Below are positions 61,005 to 64,000 of a stretch of DNA of 64,000 nucleotides, in pieces. Source of the DNA: Sphingomonas sp. CFBP 13720 (GTDB lineage: Bacteria > Pseudomonadota > Alphaproteobacteria > Sphingomonadales > Sphingomonadaceae); assembly GCF_014842075.1 (NCBI RefSeq), contig NZ_JACYVA010000005.1, forward strand, positions 68,509-132,508, read 5' to 3'. The first letter of the stretch is position 1. Each line of letters opens with the position of its first letter. The notes under the pieces were generated by a model that saw only the letters and a list, made by a program, of their open reading frames with translations, had not been told where the DNA came from and ran no database searches. Both the position numbers and the translations under genes were made by a program.

Positions 61005-61724
61005 ATGAGCGATACGCTGCACCTGTCGGCCGAGACGCGTGACCGGGCTGGCAAGGGAGCCTCCCGGGCACTTCGTCGCGAAGGCCGCGTCCCCGCCGTA
61101 ATCTATGGCAACAAGCAGGAGCCGCAGGGCATCCATGTGAATGCCCGCGAACTGATGAAGCAGCTGATGACCGGCCACTTCATGAACTCGGTCATCATGG
61201 TCGACGTCGGCGGCAAGCAGATCCGCACGCTGGCCAAGGACGTCAGCTTCGACGTCGTGACCGACCAGCCGATCCATGTCGACTTCCTGCGCATCGCCAA
61301 GGACGCGACCGTGACCGTCGCCGTGCCGGTGGTGTTCATCAACGAAGACGACGCGCCTGGCATCAAGCGTGCGAACGGCGTGCTGAACGTCGTGCGCCAC
61401 GAAGTCGAGCTGGTGGTCGATGCGTCGAACATCCCCAGCGAGATCACGATCGACCTGACCGGCCGCGAAGTCGGCGATTCGATCCACATCTCCGACGTGA
61501 CGCTGCCCGACGGCGTGGAGCCTTCGGTCGACGACCGCGACTTCACCATCGCCACGATCGTGCCGCCGACCGTCCCGACGCAGGCTGACGAGGCGCTGGC
61601 CGCCGAAGTCGCCGAAGCGCAGTCGGCCGAGCATGAGGCCGAACTGGCCGGTGAAGCTGCCGAAGTCGAGCCGAACGACGACGACAACGACGACGACAAG
61701 ATCACGCCCCAGAAGAAGGGCTGA
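61005..61724 (+). CDS. rplY: 50S ribosomal protein L25/Ctc
   Basis: A 239-residue long-form L25. The N-terminal 5S rRNA-binding domain (1-95) has [20 protein letters not shown] and [15 protein letters not shown]; the C-terminal domain (96-195) has VDFLRI and the beta-rich TL5 fold; a long acidic tail ([12 protein letters not shown]) ends the protein. Two ATG codons are adjacent at 61002 and 61005; the second has GGAAG at six bases. It is followed by a repeat, a terminator and pth, the usual rplY-pth order. Confidence 0.95.
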   Translation: MSDTLHLSAETRDRAGKGASRALRREGRVPAVIYGNKQEPQGIHVNARELMKQLMTGHFMNSVIMVDVGGKQIRTLAKDVSFDVVTDQPIHVDFLRIAKDATVTVAVPVVFINEDDAPGIKRANGVLNVVRHEVELVVDASNIPSEITIDLTGREVGDSIHISDVTLPDGVEPSVDDRDFTIATIVPPTVPTQADEALAAEVAEAQSAEHEAELAGEAAEVEPNDDDNDDDKITPQKKG

Positions 61725-61752
61725 TCTTTTCGGCTTCTGCCCCGGGCATAAC

Positions 61753-61866
61753 GCCGTTCATGCTGAGTAGGGGCTGAGCTTGTCGAAGACCCGTATCGAA
61801 GTACCGCCTGGACGGACCTTCGATACGCCATTTCGACAAGCTCAATGGCTACTCAGCACGAACGGC
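61753..61866. repeat. Intergenic inverted repeat, CTGAGTAG family, complete copy
   Basis: The outer 18-base arms (61753-61770 and 61849-61866) match at 17 positions; inside, GAGCTTGTCGAA pairs with TTCGACAAGCTC and CGTATCGAAG with CTTCGATACG perfectly. The whole element would fold into one long hairpin. Partial copies occur at 15252 and 62598. It lies between rplY and its terminator-like hairpin. Confidence 0.8.
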
Positions 61867-61903
61867 GGAGGCGGACAGGTCCGTGCCGGGAATGGCCTGA
61901 TCG

Positions 61904-61940
61904 GGGGCGGGGCGGTGCTGCGGCACGGCCCCGCCCCTTT
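61904..61940 (+). terminator. Intrinsic terminator between rplY and pth
   Basis: GGGGCGGGGC and GCCCCGCCCC form a ten-base-pair GC stem with a 14-base loop that can pair further (GTGCTGCGGCAC), followed by TTT. It ends 22 bases before the pth start. Confidence 0.7.
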
Positions 61941-61962
61941 CGTATGAAGAAGGGTGCGCGTG

Positions 61963-62529
61963 ATGCAATTGTGGACAGGGCTGGGCAATCCGGGGCCGCA
62001 ATATGCCATGCACCGCCACAATATCGGCTTCATGGCGGTCGACGCGATCGCGGCGGTCCACGGCTTCTCCGCGCCGAAGCGCGCGTTTCAGGGCTGGGTA
62101 CAGGAAGGGCGCATCGGCACGCACCGGGTGCTACTGCTGAAACCCGGCACGTGGATGAACGAAAGCGGCCGCGCGGTCGGCGAAGCGATGCGCTTCTACA
62201 AGCTGGACCCGGCCGCCGTGACGCTGTTCCACGACGAACTCGACCTTGCCCCGTTCAAGCTGAAGGTGAAGACCGGCGGCGGCACCGCCGGCCATAACGG
62301 GCTGCGCTCGACCGACGCGCATATCGGCGCGGACTTCCGCCGCGTGCGGCTGGGCATCGGCCATCCGGGGCACAAGGACCGGGTGACGCCGCATGTGCTG
62401 GGCAATTTCGCGAAGGCCGAGATGGACGACCTGACCGACCTGCTCGGCGCGGTCGCGGCGGAGGCCGAATGGCTCGCGGCGGGCGACGACGTGCGGTTCA
62501 TGAACGAGGTCGCCCGACGGATGGCGTGA
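61963..62529 (+). CDS. pth: Peptidyl-tRNA hydrolase
   Basis: A 188-residue enzyme that frees tRNA from peptidyl-tRNA. Active-site residues are visible: Asn in GLGNPGPQYAMHRHNIGFM with the catalytic His in RHNIGF, Asp in LFHDELDLAPFK and Asn in GGTAGHNGLRS. The ATG at 61963 follows AGAAGGG; a GTG three codons upstream is possible. The order rplY-pth is conserved. A partial CTGAGTAG repeat lies downstream. Confidence 0.95.
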   Translation: MQLWTGLGNPGPQYAMHRHNIGFMAVDAIAAVHGFSAPKRAFQGWVQEGRIGTHRVLLLKPGTWMNESGRAVGEAMRFYKLDPAAVTLFHDELDLAPFKLKVKTGGGTAGHNGLRSTDAHIGADFRRVRLGIGHPGHKDRVTPHVLGNFAKAEMDDLTDLLGAVAAEAEWLAAGDDVRFMNEVARRMA

Positions 62530-62597
62530 GGCAGGCCGTCGTCCTGTCACTGCCTGATCCCCCGCTACCCGCTACCCGCGCTCCCCAGCCCCACCCG

Positions 62598-62645
62598 TCC
62601 ATGCTGAGTAGGGACTGAGCGAAGTCGAAGGCCCGTATCGAAGCA
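62598..62645. repeat. Intergenic repeat, CTGAGTAG family, left half only
   Basis: It carries ATGCTGAGTAGGGACTGAGC, GAAGTCGAAGG and CGTATCGAAGC, nearly identical to the left half of the copies at 15252 and 61753, but has no right half. It sits between pth and the HxlR gene. Confidence 0.65.
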
Positions 62646-62657
62646 CCCTAGCCCGAC

Positions 62658-63026
62658 TCACCCCCGCCGCTCGCCGAGGGCGTCCAGCGCATCGGCATTG
62701 TCCCGCGCCCAGCCATAGAGCATCTCGACCGGCTCCAGAAACCGCCTGCCGAGCACTGTCAGCCGATACTCGACCGCGGGCGGCATCCCGTCGCCGACAT
62801 GCCGCGTCAACAGCCCCGCCTCTTCCATCCGCCGCAACGTCTGCGTCAGCATCTTCTGCGAAATGCCCGGCAGGCTGCGCTGCAACGCGCCGGTGCGGGC
62901 CGCCCCGCCGTGGCGCGCGTGCAGCGTGTGCAGCACCATGCTGGTCCATTTGGTCGCGAACATCGTCAGGATGCGGCGCGGCGCGCAATCCTCCCGCCAT
63001 TCGTCCTCGTTCGATCCGGCTTGCAT
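62658..63026 (-). CDS. HxlR family transcriptional regulator
   Basis: A 122-residue winged-helix regulator. It has the HxlR layout: an N-terminal Cys in EDCAPRRILTMFATKWTSMV, then ISQKMLTQTLRRMEEAGLL (recognition helix) and VEYRLTVLGRRFLEPV (wing). The Cys may sense electrophiles or oxidants. The start at 63026 has AGAAGGTG upstream. It is divergent from the PRISE-type reductase gene, probably its target, and a perfect palindrome overlaps its ribosome site. Confidence 0.88.
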   Translation of the reverse strand: MQAGSNEDEWREDCAPRRILTMFATKWTSMVLHTLHARHGGAARTGALQRSLPGISQKMLTQTLRRMEEAGLLTRHVGDGMPPAVEYRLTVLGRRFLEPVEMLYGWARDNADALDALGERRG

Positions 63027-63030
63027 GCTG

Positions 63031-63046
63031 GGCACCTTCTGGTGCC
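63031..63046. promoter_or_regulatory. Candidate HxlR operator
   Basis: GGCACC, TTCT, GGTGCC is a perfect 16-base dyad five bases from the hxlR-type start, overlapping its ribosome site and lying 60 bases before the divergent gene. Binding here would give autoregulation. Confidence 0.4.
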
Positions 63047-63106
63047 GTCTGGAAGGCACGCCAATGCGTTACCAGCTTTGCGCATCAACCGAAACGGAGC
63101 GTACAC

Positions 63107-64000
63107 ATGGGCAAGACAGCATTGGTGGTCGGGGCCAGCGGGATCGTCGGCAACGCGACTGCGACCCTGCTGACGCAGCGCGGATGGGCCGTCCACGGCC
63201 TCGCCCGCAATCCCGCCGCACAGGACGGCGTCAAACCCGTCGCCGCCGACCTGCGCGATGCCGCCGCGACGGCGACGGCGCTGAAGGGGGTCGATCCCGA
63301 CGCGGTGTTCATCACCACGTGGCTGCGGCAGGACAGCGAGGCGGAAAATATCCGCGTCAATTCGGCGATGGTCCGCAACCTGCTGAACGGCCTGCCGGCA
63401 CCCACCCGGCCGCGCCATGTCGCGCTGGTCACCGGGCTGAAACATTATCTCGGGCCGTTCGAGGCGTACGGCAAGGGCGCGCTGCCGCAGACGCCGTTCC
63501 GCGAGGAACAGGGCCGGCTGGACGTCGAAAATTTCTACTACGCGCAGGAGGACGAACTGTTCGCCGCTGCCGCGCGCGACGGGTTCACGTGGAGCGTCCA
63601 CCGCCCGCACACTGTCATCGGCAAGGCGGTCGGCAACGCCATGAACATGGGCACGACGCTGGCGGTCTATGCCACGCTGTGCCGCGAAACCGGTCGCCCC
63701 TTCGCCTTCCCCGGATCGGCGGCGCAGTGGAACGGGCTGACCGACATGACCGACGCCGGGCAACTGGCCGAACAGATGCTGTGGGCGACCGGGACGAAGG
63801 CGGCGCAGAACGAGGCGTTCAATATCGTCAACGGCGACATCTTCCGTTGGGAATGGATGTGGTCGCGGATCGCGCAATGGTTCGGCGTCGAACCCGCGCC
63901 GTTCGACGGCACGCCCCGCCCGCTCGAAGAACAGATGGCCGGCGATGCCGGCCTGTGGCGCACGATCGCGCAACGCGAGGGGCTGGCCGAACCCGATCTC
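63107..64000 (+). CDS. SDR-type reductase, PRISE/VEP1-like, cut by window edge
   Basis: 298 codons are present without a stop before the edge. The N-terminal nucleotide-binding motif is VVGASGIVGNATA, LARNP follows the second beta strand (NADPH-type Arg), and DVENFYYAQEDELF matches the NFYY motif of progesterone 5-beta-reductase/iridoid synthase-like enzymes (PRISE), with VTGLKHYLGPF supplying the catalytic Lys. HRPHTVIG is also typical. These enzymes reduce activated C=C bonds of enones. It is divergent from an HxlR regulator that often senses such electrophiles. Only the C-terminal part is missing. Confidence 0.85.
   Translation, partial: MGKTALVVGASGIVGNATATLLTQRGWAVHGLARNPAAQDGVKPVAADLRDAAATATALKGVDPDAVFITTWLRQDSEAENIRVNSAMVRNLLNGLPAPTRPRHVALVTGLKHYLGPFEAYGKGALPQTPFREEQGRLDVENFYYAQEDELFAAAARDGFTWSVHRPHTVIGKAVGNAMNMGTTLAVYATLCRETGRPFAFPGSAAQWNGLTDMTDAGQLAEQMLWATGTKAAQNEAFNIVNGDIFRWEWMWSRIAQWFGVEPAPFDGTPRPLEEQMAGDAGLWRTIAQREGLAEPDL

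Overview
The window is a GC-rich chromosomal segment (roughly two thirds GC by eye) that reads as an alphaproteobacterium of the order Sphingomonadales, most likely Sphingomonas or a close relative. The indications are gene orders and families typical of that group: phoR-pstSCAB-phoU-phoB, DUF2794 next to cysE, a TIGR02300 (FYDLN acid) gene next to aroA-cmk, an HPr-rel-A PqqD/HprK pair, an EcfG-type promoter, and several palindromic intergenic repeats. It looks like ordinary chromosome: no phage, plasmid, integrase, transposase or CRISPR array was seen, and no gene-free stretch exceeds 300 bases.

Layout. 1-1.0 kb: the end of an HPr-rel-A (HprK-like kinase plus PqqD-like chaperone) module with a Tat-signal protein. 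1.1-8.3 kb: the phosphate regulon, from sensor kinase through the Pst transporter to PhoU and PhoB, with a candidate Pho box before pstS. 8.3-12 kb: a secreted Pro-rich protein, a polytopic membrane protein, DUF2794, cysE and a divergent TauE/SafE-type exporter. 12.1-15.2 kb: the peroxide defence unit ahpC and ahpD with divergent oxyR, then a secreted fasciclin protein. 15.4-19.1 kb: moaE-moaD-pgsA, an LplT-like MFS gene, a 51-aa membrane peptide and a Crp/Fnr regulator. 19.2-25.2 kb: tRNA-Ala, TIGR02300, aroA, cmk, a MITE-like or structured-RNA element, DUF1993, nadC, and a small membrane protein coupled to a secreted RNase T2. 25.1-28.4 kb: a glutarate-type module (CoA transferase, glutaryl-CoA dehydrogenase, divergent LysR). 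28.4-30.6 kb: a LysR/MFS divergent pair.

30.6-47.3 kb is a biofilm-adhesion locus on the minus strand: a 3,040-residue BapA-like adhesin with 27 Ig-like repeats, followed in the same direction by an outer-membrane TolC-type protein, an ABC exporter, an HlyD-type adaptor and a MarR-like regulator. It is flanked by a divergent GAF-GGDEF-EAL cyclic-di-GMP enzyme. Together they can make, export and control one surface adhesin.

47.3-53.5 kb is an extracytoplasmic redox and copper block: a PepSY membrane protein, a DUF2271 protein carrying a perfect flavinylation motif, DUF4198, and the FMN transferase ApbE, followed by the copper-resistance pair copA-copB. 53.5-64 kb is mostly housekeeping: ppdK with a coupled 64-aa membrane protein, glyS-glyQ (glyS has an internal low-GC patch), a TraB/GumN-like protein, rplY, pth, then an HxlR regulator divergent from a PRISE-type reductase cut by the window edge.
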